Origin: Pontiellaceae bacterium B12227
GTDB lineage: Bacteria; Verrucomicrobiota; Kiritimatiellia; Kiritimatiellales; Pontiellaceae
Reading direction: 5' to 3'
DNA: 64,000 bases
Assembly (NCBI GenBank): GCA_029432775.1
Contig: JAROAZ010000030.1
Location: 1 to 64,000 of the forward strand
The notes under the pieces are model-generated. The model had not been told where the DNA came from, ran no database searches, and saw only the letters and a list, made by a program, of their open reading frames with translations. Of this stretch, positions 45,209-52,642 are shown one piece after another. Both the position numbers and the translations under genes were made by a program. Every line of letters begins with the position of its first letter. The first letter of the stretch is position 1.

Positions 45209-46165
45209 TTAAAACACCAGATTAAACAACCAGCCGACAATCAGAATTCCGATGGCGGCCGTCGCCACAAAGATGGCGATCAGTCGAGGCTTCATTACTT
45301 TACGCAGCAAAACCATTTCCGGAACCGACAGGGCGGTGACGGCCATCATAAAAGCCAGCGCGGTCCCGAGCCCGACGCCCTTACCAATCAGCGCCTCCGC
45401 AATCGGTATGGTTCCAAGCGCATTCGCATAAAGCGGGATGCCGGCAATCACGGCAATGACCACACTCAGAGGATTATCGCTGCCCGCATATTTTGCTAGA
45501 ATCTCTTCCGGCGCCCAGCCATGGATCGCCGCACCGATGCCGATGCCGATCAACAGATAGATCCACACCTTTTTAATAATATCCAGCGTATGCTCACCGG
45601 CATAAGCCAACCGCTCTTTCTGCGTCATATCCGGCCGGACTTTATTAAACCCTTCTCCGTTGAAAACGGCCTCTTCCAGATGATTCTCCGGTTTAAAGCG
45701 CCCGATAATCATTCCGCTGACCACGCCGATCAGTACGCCCATGCCCGCATAGGCCAAGGCCACCTTCCAGCCGAACGCCGCCCACAGCACCGCGAACGCC
45801 GCCTCGTTCACAATCGGCGAGGTCACCAGAAACGAAAACGTTACACCCAGCGGAATGCCCGCTTCAATAAAGCCGATAAAAATCGGTACCGAAGAGCAGG
45901 AACAGAACGGGGTAATGATGCCCATCAGCGATGCCGCCACATGCGCCTTCGGGCCATGGATCTTTTCCAGCATCGCCTTCGTCTTCTGCGGCTGAAAATA
46001 GGAGCGCAGATAAGAGATCACAAAAATCATAAACGACAGCAGGATCAGAATCTTGACCGTGTCGTAGAAAAAGAAATGGACGCTTTCTCCCAGGTGTGTT
46101 TCGCGTGACAGGTGGAACACATTTTCCACCAGCAACGTCATTAAATTATCTAACCAAGTAAACAT
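45209..46165 (-). CDS. arsP: ArsP-type permease (UPF0718)
   Basis: A 318-residue permease with about eight hydrophobic helices and the family motif TPFCSCSSVP (Cys88, Cys90). ArsP exports trivalent organoarsenicals such as methylarsenite. GGAGAAG precedes the ATG. It follows arsR by 97 bases; the spacer contains a low-complexity AAGGTCTAAAGTC/GACTTT palindrome. The ArsP call rests on motif and context; other UPF0718 members have unknown substrates. Confidence 0.85.
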   Translation of the reverse strand: MFTWLDNLMTLLVENVFHLSRETHLGESVHFFFYDTVKILILLSFMIFVISYLRSYFQPQKTKAMLEKIHGPKAHVAASLMGIITPFCSCSSVPIFIGFIEAGIPLGVTFSFLVTSPIVNEAAFAVLWAAFGWKVALAYAGMGVLIGVVSGMIIGRFKPENHLEEAVFNGEGFNKVRPDMTQKERLAYAGEHTLDIIKKVWIYLLIGIGIGAAIHGWAPEEILAKYAGSDNPLSVVIAVIAGIPLYANALGTIPIAEALIGKGVGLGTALAFMMAVTALSVPEMVLLRKVMKPRLIAIFVATAAIGILIVGWLFNLVF

Positions 46166-46262
46166 CGTACTTCTCCGCTCAAAGGTCTGTGGGTCGAAGG
46201 TCTAAAGTCGTCGGAACAGTTCTTCCAGACCTTGGACATTTGACTTTCCGACCGTTGACTCC

Positions 46263-46583
46263 TTATTTCAACAGCTCCGCCTGCTCTTTTGCATTGCTCG
46301 CAAGCACTGCTTCCACACAGCTCATAAAATTCAGCACACACGGAACCTTCAGCTTATACCAAACCTGCTTCCCGCGCTTATCGTCTTCCACGATCCCGGC
46401 CTGCTTCAACACCGACAGATGTTTGGAGATGGTTGAAAAGTCGACGTCGATCTGATCCACAAATTCGCACACGCACATCTCGCCGACCGACAGCTGCTCC
46501 GCCATCCACAGCCGCGTCGGATGCGCCAGCGCTTTCAGCACCTTCGCCTTCGCCTCATACAGATTTTTTTCCTTAGACGTCAT
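46263..46583 (-). CDS. arsR: ArsR/SmtB-family repressor (arsP branch)
   Basis: A 106-residue repressor with the arsenite-binding motif EMCVCEF (Cys37, Cys39) and a helix-turn-helix STISKHLSVLKQAG. It heads the arsP operon, has an AAGGAAG ribosome-binding site and a well-formed promoter overlapping an operator palindrome. Confidence 0.93.
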   Translation of the reverse strand: MTSKEKNLYEAKAKVLKALAHPTRLWMAEQLSVGEMCVCEFVDQIDVDFSTISKHLSVLKQAGIVEDDKRGKQVWYKLKVPCVLNFMSCVEAVLASNAKEQAELLK

Positions 46584-46602
46584 AGTGACTTCCTTAAATT
46601 GT

Positions 46603-46638
46603 TATTTGGCATAATAACCAAATATGTAAAGTTGTCAA
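46603..46638 (-). promoter_or_regulatory. Promoter and ArsR operator of the arsP operon
   Basis: On the minus strand TTGACA (46638-46633), a 16-base spacer and TATTAT (46616-46611). The -10 box lies inside the palindrome TATTTGG-N8-CCAAATA (46603-46624), so repressor binding would block polymerase. Confidence 0.75.
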
Positions 46639-46655
46639 CCGACGAATGATTATTT

Positions 46656-46729
46656 CCTCGCAGAGCCGCTGAGTACGCAGAGGAAGGATAAAGGTTCAAA
46701 AGCTCTGCGCTCTCTACGCCTCTGCGAGG
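46656..46729. repeat. CGCAGAG two-armed repeat, copy 2
   Basis: The left arm CCTCGCAGAGCCGCTGAG and right arm CTCTACGCCTCTGCGAGG form the imperfect palindrome. It ends two bases from the stop of the HAD phosphatase gene and lies upstream of the arsP operon promoter. Confidence 0.85.
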
Positions 46730-46731
46730 AG

Positions 46732-47373
46732 TTAAGCTAGAATGAAGGCACGAACTTCGCCGAGCGTATCAAAGACCGGTACGCCAGTGCTTTCGAGGCG
46801 CGGGCGGTTGTTATGACCGCAGGCGACGAGCGCGCAGTTTACCCCCATGGCTTCGGCCACTTCATAATCGTGCAGCGTATCGCCGATGAACAGCACCTCA
46901 GCTGGATCAGTTTCCAGCCGTTGGATATATTTTTTCCCGTTCTCCACTTTGCCGGCGGCATAGATATCGTTCAGGCCGATAACATCGTCAAAATACTCCA
47001 ACAGCTGGAAATATTCCACCGACTGCATGAGCGTGTCCTGCTGATAGGCCGACAGCACCGCCTGCGAAATTTCCAAGGTTTGGAACTCCGCAATCAGCTC
47101 CCGCGCACCGGCATGCAGCGGGCATTCATAGCGCCGTTCGGTATATTCGGCGATAAACTCTTCGGCCAGCGTTTTGTAGGAATCTTTGGCGTAGTCGAAG
47201 CCGAGCTGGCAGTAATATTGATCAACCGGGAAACAGAGTTTTGCCCGATACGTATCGATCGTAATCGCCGGCAGGTTCCGCCGCTGCAGCATGTGATTAT
47301 TGATTTCCGTACAGAGCCACGTGTCGTCCCACAGCGTGCCGTTCCAGTCCCAGATGATGTGCTTGAATTTCAT
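46732..47373 (-). CDS. HAD-family phosphatase (phosphoglycolate phosphatase-like)
   Basis: A 213-residue HAD hydrolase with motif I as DWNGT (the Asp/Asn variant of DxDGT), a helical cap, and motif IV GDTLHDYEVAEAMG. The start MKFKHIIWDWNGT at 47373 is preferred over a GTG at 47409 that lies inside a dispersed repeat. The substrate is unknown; no arsenic link beyond proximity. Confidence 0.84.
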   Translation of the reverse strand: MKFKHIIWDWNGTLWDDTWLCTEINNHMLQRRNLPAITIDTYRAKLCFPVDQYYCQLGFDYAKDSYKTLAEEFIAEYTERRYECPLHAGARELIAEFQTLEISQAVLSAYQQDTLMQSVEYFQLLEYFDDVIGLNDIYAAGKVENGKKYIQRLETDPAEVLFIGDTLHDYEVAEAMGVNCALVACGHNNRPRLESTGVPVFDTLGEVRAFILA

Positions 47374-47395
47374 CGCTGAAACATGCGGATTATTT

Positions 47396-47472
47396 GCCTC
47401 AAAGAACACAAAAAATCACAAGAAGAGTTTTGTGCAGCCGCCAACGGCAGCCTTTGTGCTTTTTGCGGCTAA
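47396..47472. repeat. ACAAAGAACAC two-armed repeat, copy 2
   Basis: The left arm CTCAAAGAACACAAAAAATC and right arm CTTTGTGCTTTTTGCGGC surround a small GC-rich hairpin. It lies upstream of the HAD gene. Confidence 0.8.
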
Positions 47473-47514
47473 ATGTGTCAGGTAGTGAGTGCTGTCGGGA
47501 TCGAACATTAACCG

Positions 47515-48141
47515 TCACCGGTGCGACGTAGCGATCTTCAGAGCCAAACCGACAAAAACGGTACCCGCCGCTTTGTGCAGTATCGATTGTGCGCGCGGTG
47601 ATTTATTCAACCATTCACCGAGCGCCCCCGCCGCAAAAGCAATCATGATCATCACCCCCATTCCAGCCACAAAGAACAGTCCGCCCAGCGCAAGAAACTG
47701 AGGGAATAAGGGGCCGCGCGCCGGATCGGTAAACTGCGGAAGAATGGCCAGGAAGAAGATGGAAACTTTGGGATTTGTCACATTCATGATGATGCCGCGG
47801 ACATAGAGCTGGCGCAGGGTACGGCGCTGGCCGGTTTCGCCTCTCAGCGATTCATCCGTGGTGCGGAAGGCCTGCCACGCTAAATAGAGCAGATACCCAG
47901 CGCCGAACAACTTGAGCGCATTAAACGCCGCTTCCGATGCCTGGAAAATCGCCGCAACGCCGAACGCCACGGCCAGCGTATGCACCATCAGCCCGGTGCA
48001 GAGTCCAAGCGACGTAAAAATACCCGCACTCTTCCCATGCACCGCCGACTGCGTCAGCACAAAGATATTATCCGGGCCCGGCGCCAGCGAAAGCAGCGTC
48101 GCCGCCAACAGGAAAGTTAAAATAGTTTCCAGATCAAGCAT
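47515..48141 (-). CDS. LysE/RhtB-family amino-acid exporter
   Basis: A 208-residue exporter with six hydrophobic segments and the family blocks SLAPGPDNIFVLTQ near the N-terminus and NVTNPKVSIFFLAILPQF in the middle. The substrate is probably an amino acid or derivative; it is not determined. Confidence 0.9.
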   Translation of the reverse strand: MLDLETILTFLLAATLLSLAPGPDNIFVLTQSAVHGKSAGIFTSLGLCTGLMVHTLAVAFGVAAIFQASEAAFNALKLFGAGYLLYLAWQAFRTTDESLRGETGQRRTLRQLYVRGIIMNVTNPKVSIFFLAILPQFTDPARGPLFPQFLALGGLFFVAGMGVMIMIAFAAGALGEWLNKSPRAQSILHKAAGTVFVGLALKIATSHR

Positions 48142-48150
48142 GATGAGATG

Positions 48151-48236
48151 TTAGCCACAAAGAACACAAATATACACAAAAAGCTTTTTTTGATGCCGGC
48201 GAAGTCGGCCGTTGTGCCTTTTCGTGGCTGAAATTC
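48151..48236. repeat. ACAAAGAACAC two-armed repeat, copy 3
   Basis: The left arm TTAGCCACAAAGAACACAAA and right arm TTGTGCCTTTTCGTGGCTGAA; between them a GCCGGC/GCCGGC-rich small hairpin. It fills the space between the flavoprotein and exporter genes, overlapping the flavoprotein stop. Confidence 0.85.
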
Positions 48237-48886
48237 TAGGACTCGGCTTCCAACCGGATAAAGTTCATCTGTTGGGAGCGGTCAATATTCGGCGGTGGAA
48301 CGGTTCCTTTCGCCGCGTCGAGAGATTTGATCAGCCACGCCATGTTTTCGCCAAGGTTGTCCATGGTCTGCATGCCTTCCACATCGTGCTCCACCTCGCC
48401 GCAAGCCGCACCGTACACCATGTTCCAATAGCTGGACGTTGCGATCGGCATCTGTGAGATGGAAAAGAAATGATGCATGGTATTAATCGTGTGCTGCGAG
48501 CCGCCGCGTCTGACGGCCGATACCGCCGCGCCGACCTTTCCGGCCAGCACACTGCCGTTTGCGAGCGTCACATAGCCCGCGCGATCAATCAGCGCCTTCA
48601 TCTCGGTGGAAACATCTGAAAAATAGGTCGGCGAGCCCAGAATAATTCCATCAGCGTCAATCATCTTGGCGATGACGTCGTTCATGACATCGTTTTTAAT
48701 GATGCACAGATTGTCCTGATTTTCAAAACACTTGCCGCAGGCCATGCAGCCGCGCAGCGGCTTGCCGCCGATCTTCACGATCTCGGTTTCAATGCCGTGT
48801 TTTTCCAATCTCCTGCATACCCGCTCCAGCAACAGCTGGGTGTTGCTCTCTTTCCGCGGACTTCCGTTAATTGCAACAACTTTCAT
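48236..48886 (-). CDS. Iron-sulfur flavoprotein (NADPH-dependent FMN reductase family)
   Basis: A 216-residue flavodoxin-like protein with the FMN phosphate loop NGSPRKESNTQ at the start and a compact cysteine motif CMACGKC..(x8)C, as in Isf-type iron-sulfur flavoproteins. It would shuttle electrons to quinones, oxygen or peroxide. The gene lies 18 bases downstream of an HxlR regulator gene in one operon. Confidence 0.9.
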   Translation of the reverse strand: MKVVAINGSPRKESNTQLLLERVCRRLEKHGIETEIVKIGGKPLRGCMACGKCFENQDNLCIIKNDVMNDVIAKMIDADGIILGSPTYFSDVSTEMKALIDRAGYVTLANGSVLAGKVGAAVSAVRRGGSQHTINTMHHFFSISQMPIATSSYWNMVYGAACGEVEHDVEGMQTMDNLGENMAWLIKSLDAAKGTVPPPNIDRSQQMNFIRLEAES

Positions 48887-48904
48887 GATGAGACTCCCTG
48901 CTTG

Positions 48905-49246
48905 TCAATGGTTTGTATTCTCCGGAACGCCCAGTTTGGTCATCCCCCATTCATGCATTAATTTCAGGATCGGAAACGCGCTTTTACCCAGCTCAGTGAG
49001 GGCATATTCCACGCGCGGCGGCACTTCAGGATAGACGGTCTTGCTGATCAAACCGTCGTGCTCCAGTTCGCGCAACTGCTGCGAGAGCATTTTCTGGCTG
49101 ACCCCGGGGACGACCCGCTCCAGTTCTGAATACCGTTTGGTGCCGTCGTTGAGATGCCAGAGCATCAGGCATTTCCACTTGCCGCTGAGCAGGTCCATGG
49201 AGACTTCCACCGGACAGTGGTATTTTTTTCCGTTCCATTCGATCAT
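48905..49246 (-). CDS. HxlR-family transcriptional regulator
   Basis: A 113-residue winged-helix regulator with the HxlR signature CPVEVSMDLLSGKWKCLMLW and FRELERVVPGVSQKML-type recognition helix (YSELERVVPGVSQKMLSQQL). The family's N-terminal Cys senses quinones or aldehydes. AAGGAA precedes the ATG at 49246. It probably controls its own operon and the divergent glyoxalase-like gene. Confidence 0.92.
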   Translation of the reverse strand: MIEWNGKKYHCPVEVSMDLLSGKWKCLMLWHLNDGTKRYSELERVVPGVSQKMLSQQLRELEHDGLISKTVYPEVPPRVEYALTELGKSAFPILKLMHEWGMTKLGVPENTNH

Positions 49247-49307
49247 CGCACGTATTCCTTCAAAAAAGTTTTTCCCGTTTTCCGTCCGCACAACGGTAAT
49301 CCCGACA

Positions 49308-49356
49308 TTTTGGTTCGTACCGGACCAAAAAGTGCCCTCTTGCGCGTTTTGCGCAA
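49308..49356. promoter_or_regulatory. Two palindromes between HxlR and the glyoxalase-like gene
   Basis: TTTTGGT-N9-ACCAAAA at 49308-49330 and TTGCGC-GTTTT-GCGCAA at 49340-49356. They lie in the divergent promoter space and are candidate HxlR operators. Confidence 0.5.
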
Positions 49357-49521
49357 AAGCCTATAACAGCAACCAATCCAACGCCCAAGGAGAGAACATT
49401 GAATATCTTAATGAAAAGTACTGTGATTGGAAGCCTGCTGATGGCGGGAAACCCGGCCAGTCTGGCAACACCTGACCAGCACCCTGCACCCAAACCAAAC
49501 AAAAACCAAAGGACAAACACC

Positions 49522-50019
49522 ATGACCTACCCTAGAACATTTTCCCACATCGGCATCTCAGTGACCGACCTCGAACGCGCCGTCGAGTTTTACACCTCCG
49601 TGCTCGGTTGGTACGTCATCATGCCTCCCACCGAAATCAAAGCCGACGATTCCGCCATCGGCATCATGTGCAACGACGTCTTCGGCGAAGGCTGGGGCAG
49701 CTTCAAAATTGCCCACCTGGCAACCGGCGACAAAATCGGAGTGGAGATTTTTGAATTCAAAAATGCCGAACAGCGCGAGAATAACTTTGAGTACTGGAAA
49801 ACCGGCGTCTTCCACTTCTGCGTGCAGGATCCCGATGTTGAAGGCCTCGCCGCAAAAATTGTGGAACACGGCGGCAAGCAGCGCATGCCGGTCCGCGAAT
49901 ACTATCCCAACGAAAAACCCTACCGCATGGTCTACTGTGAAGATCCCTTCGGAAATCTGATCGAAATCTATTCCCACAGCTACGAACTGACCTATTCTGC
50001 CGGGGCGTATCAGGACTAG
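49522..50019 (+). CDS. VOC (glyoxalase/bleomycin-resistance fold) protein
   Basis: A 165-residue metalloenzyme-fold protein with HIGISVTDLERAVEFYTSVLGW, FHFCVQDPDVEGLA and a terminal metal-ligand region CEDPFGNLIEIYSHS. The reaction is unknown; glyoxalase or dioxygenase types fit the neighbouring redox genes. AAAGGA precedes the ATG at 49522. An upstream in-frame TTG at 49399 behind AAGGAGAG would add a signal-like peptide, so an exported form is possible. Confidence 0.85.
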   Translation: MTYPRTFSHIGISVTDLERAVEFYTSVLGWYVIMPPTEIKADDSAIGIMCNDVFGEGWGSFKIAHLATGDKIGVEIFEFKNAEQRENNFEYWKTGVFHFCVQDPDVEGLAAKIVEHGGKQRMPVREYYPNEKPYRMVYCEDPFGNLIEIYSHSYELTYSAGAYQD

Positions 50020-50051
50020 TACTTATTATACCAGAGCGAAGGCTTTGATCA

Positions 50052-50630
50052 CTACTCGGCTAATCCAGCAATAAAATGTCCGACTTTCTGCCCGATGGTG
50101 TGGCCTTCCGTTTCCATCTGCGGCGCACTGGAGCCCCAGCCGATGCCTCCGGCACATTCCCTGAAATCACAGATTTTTCTGCCGGCGGCATCCGCCAGTT
50201 GCCCCTCAATACAAACCTGACTTTTACCGGTACCGAATCCGATCCAGATCCGCGCGGCCTGGCTTCCCGAGTCGATTAACGTAAATCTACCATCCAGCAC
50301 CAAGGCGTTTTCAGGAGCCGCAATCCCTGAGGTCTCCAGCATAACGTTACTGAAACCTTTGCCTCTCAAGGTATGTACAATATCGGCCGTAACGAGATGG
50401 GGTATCGATGCTGCGATCGCCAATGAAGTATCCTCATCCGGCAGAATTTTCATTTCCGTATTTTCTGTCGAAAATAACTTCACGTAAATGGGTGAAGATT
50501 TGTCTATGGAATCTGCATAAATATGGCTTTCGCTCAACGGAGCAGCGCTACTGCCTCCGGATGATGTGGAGCATCCGCTGACAACGCCCAATCCGACCAG
50601 CCCCAAACCCAGCAACATCATTTTCTTCAT
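50052..50630 (-). CDS. Putative lipoprotein, DUF4410-like
   Basis: A 192-residue predicted lipoprotein with lipobox VVSGC (Cys20). The beta-rich body resembles DUF4410 (LVTADIVHTLRGKGFSNV, ALVLDGRFTLIDSGSQAARIWIGFG). The function is unknown. It is convergent with the glyoxalase-like gene, 32 bases apart. Confidence 0.72.
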   Translation of the reverse strand: MKKMMLLGLGLVGLGVVSGCSTSSGGSSAAPLSESHIYADSIDKSSPIYVKLFSTENTEMKILPDEDTSLAIAASIPHLVTADIVHTLRGKGFSNVMLETSGIAAPENALVLDGRFTLIDSGSQAARIWIGFGTGKSQVCIEGQLADAAGRKICDFRECAGGIGWGSSAPQMETEGHTIGQKVGHFIAGLAE

Positions 50631-50782
50631 TATTGCCTCCAGATTTATTAATTACCGTTCCATTCATACCAAGGAGATTCTAAGCTTCCGGTTAGATTGA
50701 GGCACGTATAAAAATGTACAAACCCGCGGGAGCGCCCCGTCCTTAATTCGATCATGCGGATCCTGTTACGATATTTTAGCAG

Positions 50783-51658
50783 CTACCACGAAAACGTCTC
50801 GAGAATCTCTTCATGTGTTTCAGAATGCTGTCTGATCGCGGCGTCCACTTTCTTCAGAAACATCTGCCGAGCATGCGGCAGGCGGCCTTTCAGGGGAACG
50901 ATGTTATTGCCGTGATCGCCCCAGTAAAAGGAGTCGAAATCATTTAGATTTTCGAGCAGGTATTTTTCCTCCTCGAGCACCTGGCGCCGGGTCGGCATAA
51001 CAAATTCACCGCGCTCCATTTCCTGTTCGAGTTCCGTGCCCGGCTGAATCGCCAGTGCCATCGGCGCGATCTCTTCGGGCTGGATAATGTTCAGCAGGTC
51101 CACCGTCGCCTTGATGTGTTCCTTCGACCGGTCGCGACCGCCGATGCCGAAGATGAACGAAGCCAGCACCCGAATGCCGGCGGCCTTTGCATTGGCTGCG
51201 CCTTCAATCGCTTCTTCAGGCGTCATACCCTTCTTGATATTTTCCAAGGTCTGGACATCGCCCGACTCCAGGCCGACATAAGCCATATCCAGGCCAACCG
51301 CCTTCAGCTGTTTCAGCTCTTCGACCGATTTTCGACGCAGGTCGTTATACCCCGCATAGAGCGAAATTCGGCTGCACTCGGGGAACGTTGCCTTCACCTT
51401 TTCCAGGATCGGCAGCAGCTTTTCCGTTTTAAGCGCCAGCACATTGCCGTCGATCAAAAAGATCTCGTCAACCTGACGATAATATTTCCGTGCCTCTTCA
51501 ATATCGGCAACAACCTGTTCGACCGGTTTCACGCGAAACTTCTTTTCGCGGAACATATCGCAGAAGGTGCATTGATTATGCGTGCATCCAATGGTCGTCT
51601 GGATCAAAAGGCTGTTCGCCTCCATCCAGGGTCTGTAAATTTTTCCTTCGTAGTCCAT
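50783..51658 (-). CDS. Radical SAM protein
   Basis: A 291-residue radical SAM enzyme with the cluster motif GCTHNQCTFCDMF (three cysteines, variant spacing) and a GxIGG-like repeat. The pattern is close to B12-independent COG1032 members. Substrate unknown. GGAGAAA six bases before the ATG at 51658 sets the start; an ATG at 51685 lies inside a dispersed repeat. The iterated palindrome (near-exact) lies at 51242-51256. Confidence 0.88.
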   Translation of the reverse strand: MDYEGKIYRPWMEANSLLIQTTIGCTHNQCTFCDMFREKKFRVKPVEQVVADIEEARKYYRQVDEIFLIDGNVLALKTEKLLPILEKVKATFPECSRISLYAGYNDLRRKSVEELKQLKAVGLDMAYVGLESGDVQTLENIKKGMTPEEAIEGAANAKAAGIRVLASFIFGIGGRDRSKEHIKATVDLLNIIQPEEIAPMALAIQPGTELEQEMERGEFVMPTRRQVLEEEKYLLENLNDFDSFYWGDHGNNIVPLKGRLPHARQMFLKKVDAAIRQHSETHEEILETFSW

Positions 51659-51686
51659 TTGTTTCTCCAAAACAGATAAAGACATT

Positions 51687-51758
51687 CCTCGCAGAGACGC
51701 AGAGTACGCAGAGCAGATCCACCTACTCTTCTCTCTGCGCTCTCCGCGTCTCTGCGAG
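51687..51758. repeat. CGCAGAG two-armed repeat, copy 3
   Basis: The left arm CCTCGCAGAGACGCAGAG and right arm CTCTCCGCGTCTCTGCGAG form the clearest copy. It starts 28 bases upstream of the radical SAM start and ends eight bases from the SDR stop codon. Confidence 0.88.
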
Positions 51759-51765
51759 AAAAAAA

Positions 51766-52530
51766 TTAATTAAGAAGTAGTTCGATGGTGCGGACGACTT
51801 CTTTACGGATGGCCGGGTTGAGGGCATCGGGGTGCGGGTCGGCAAAACGCTTCGAGTCGTTATCGTAATAGGTGCCGGATGCGTCAGCAAACTCATCCGA
51901 CAGCGCCGCACGGCATAGAATATCCACACCGATATTGATATCGTTCCCCGCAGTTCCAAAACCTTCTCTGACCATTTTGGTACCGAGCAGAGAGCCCGGA
52001 TTTACGGCCACAATCATCGGCCCAGGCTTCTGCGCCATATCCATTGACCACATCGTGATGGCCAGCTTGCTCTGCGCATAGGCCGGCATATCGCCGAGAC
52101 TGCGTTTCCCGGCCAGCGCATTCAGATCCACCGGCGACTGCGCCGCCGAGGAAAGGTTCACTACGCGCCCGGAGTTTCCAAGCATTGGAAGCAACTTCCG
52201 GGTCAACAGATATGGAGAAACGGCATTCACTACAAACCGCACATCCAACCCGTTCGCCAATACCGGCTCCGGAACCTTTAAAACGCCGGCGTTATTAATC
52301 AGCACATCCAATGAGGCATGCTTTTCAGCAATCGTTGCAGCCAGTGCTTCCACTTCGGCGAGGTCGGAGAGGTCGGCCACATAGCCCTCACAATTCAGTT
52401 CGCGGCTCACGGCCTCAACTTTGGCCGCACTGCGTCCATGCACCAGCACGGTGTGTCCCTGCTTCACCAGTTCCCGCGCGGTTTCCAGTCCGATTCCATC
52501 CGTTGATCCGGTAATGAGTATCTTTTTCAT
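51766..52530 (-). CDS. Short-chain dehydrogenase/reductase
   Basis: A 254-residue SDR with the NAD(P)-binding motif TGSTDGIGLETA, the NNAG motif and a catalytic Tyr-Lys pair in YAQSK. AGGAGG precedes the ATG at 52530. The substrate is unknown. It is downstream of a quinone oxidoreductase gene. Confidence 0.92.
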   Translation of the reverse strand: MKKILITGSTDGIGLETARELVKQGHTVLVHGRSAAKVEAVSRELNCEGYVADLSDLAEVEALAATIAEKHASLDVLINNAGVLKVPEPVLANGLDVRFVVNAVSPYLLTRKLLPMLGNSGRVVNLSSAAQSPVDLNALAGKRSLGDMPAYAQSKLAITMWSMDMAQKPGPMIVAVNPGSLLGTKMVREGFGTAGNDINIGVDILCRAALSDEFADASGTYYDNDSKRFADPHPDALNPAIRKEVVRTIELLLN

Positions 52531-52561
52531 ATTCAACCTCCTGCTGTACCGCAGGTATTTT

Positions 52562-52632
52562 GGCCACAAAAAACACAAGAAGTCACAATAAATACAGAGC
52601 TCGCCTTCGTGCCTCTTTGTGTTCTTTGTGGC
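52562..52632. repeat. ACAAAGAACAC two-armed repeat, copy 4
   Basis: The left arm GGCCACAAAAAACACAAGAA and right arm CTTCGTGCCTCTTTGTGTTC, then CTTTGTGGC, pair over about 25 bases. It fills the gap between the quinone oxidoreductase and SDR genes. Confidence 0.88.
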
Positions 52633-52642
52633 GATTAATTTC

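Noticed and set aside
40544..46583. Arsenate reductase (ArsC) or ArsB/Acr3 in the arsenic island
   Set aside because: No gene in the cluster has the ArsC thiol motif or an arsenite-pump fold; the thioredoxin has CVPC and a membrane anchor and is not ArsC.
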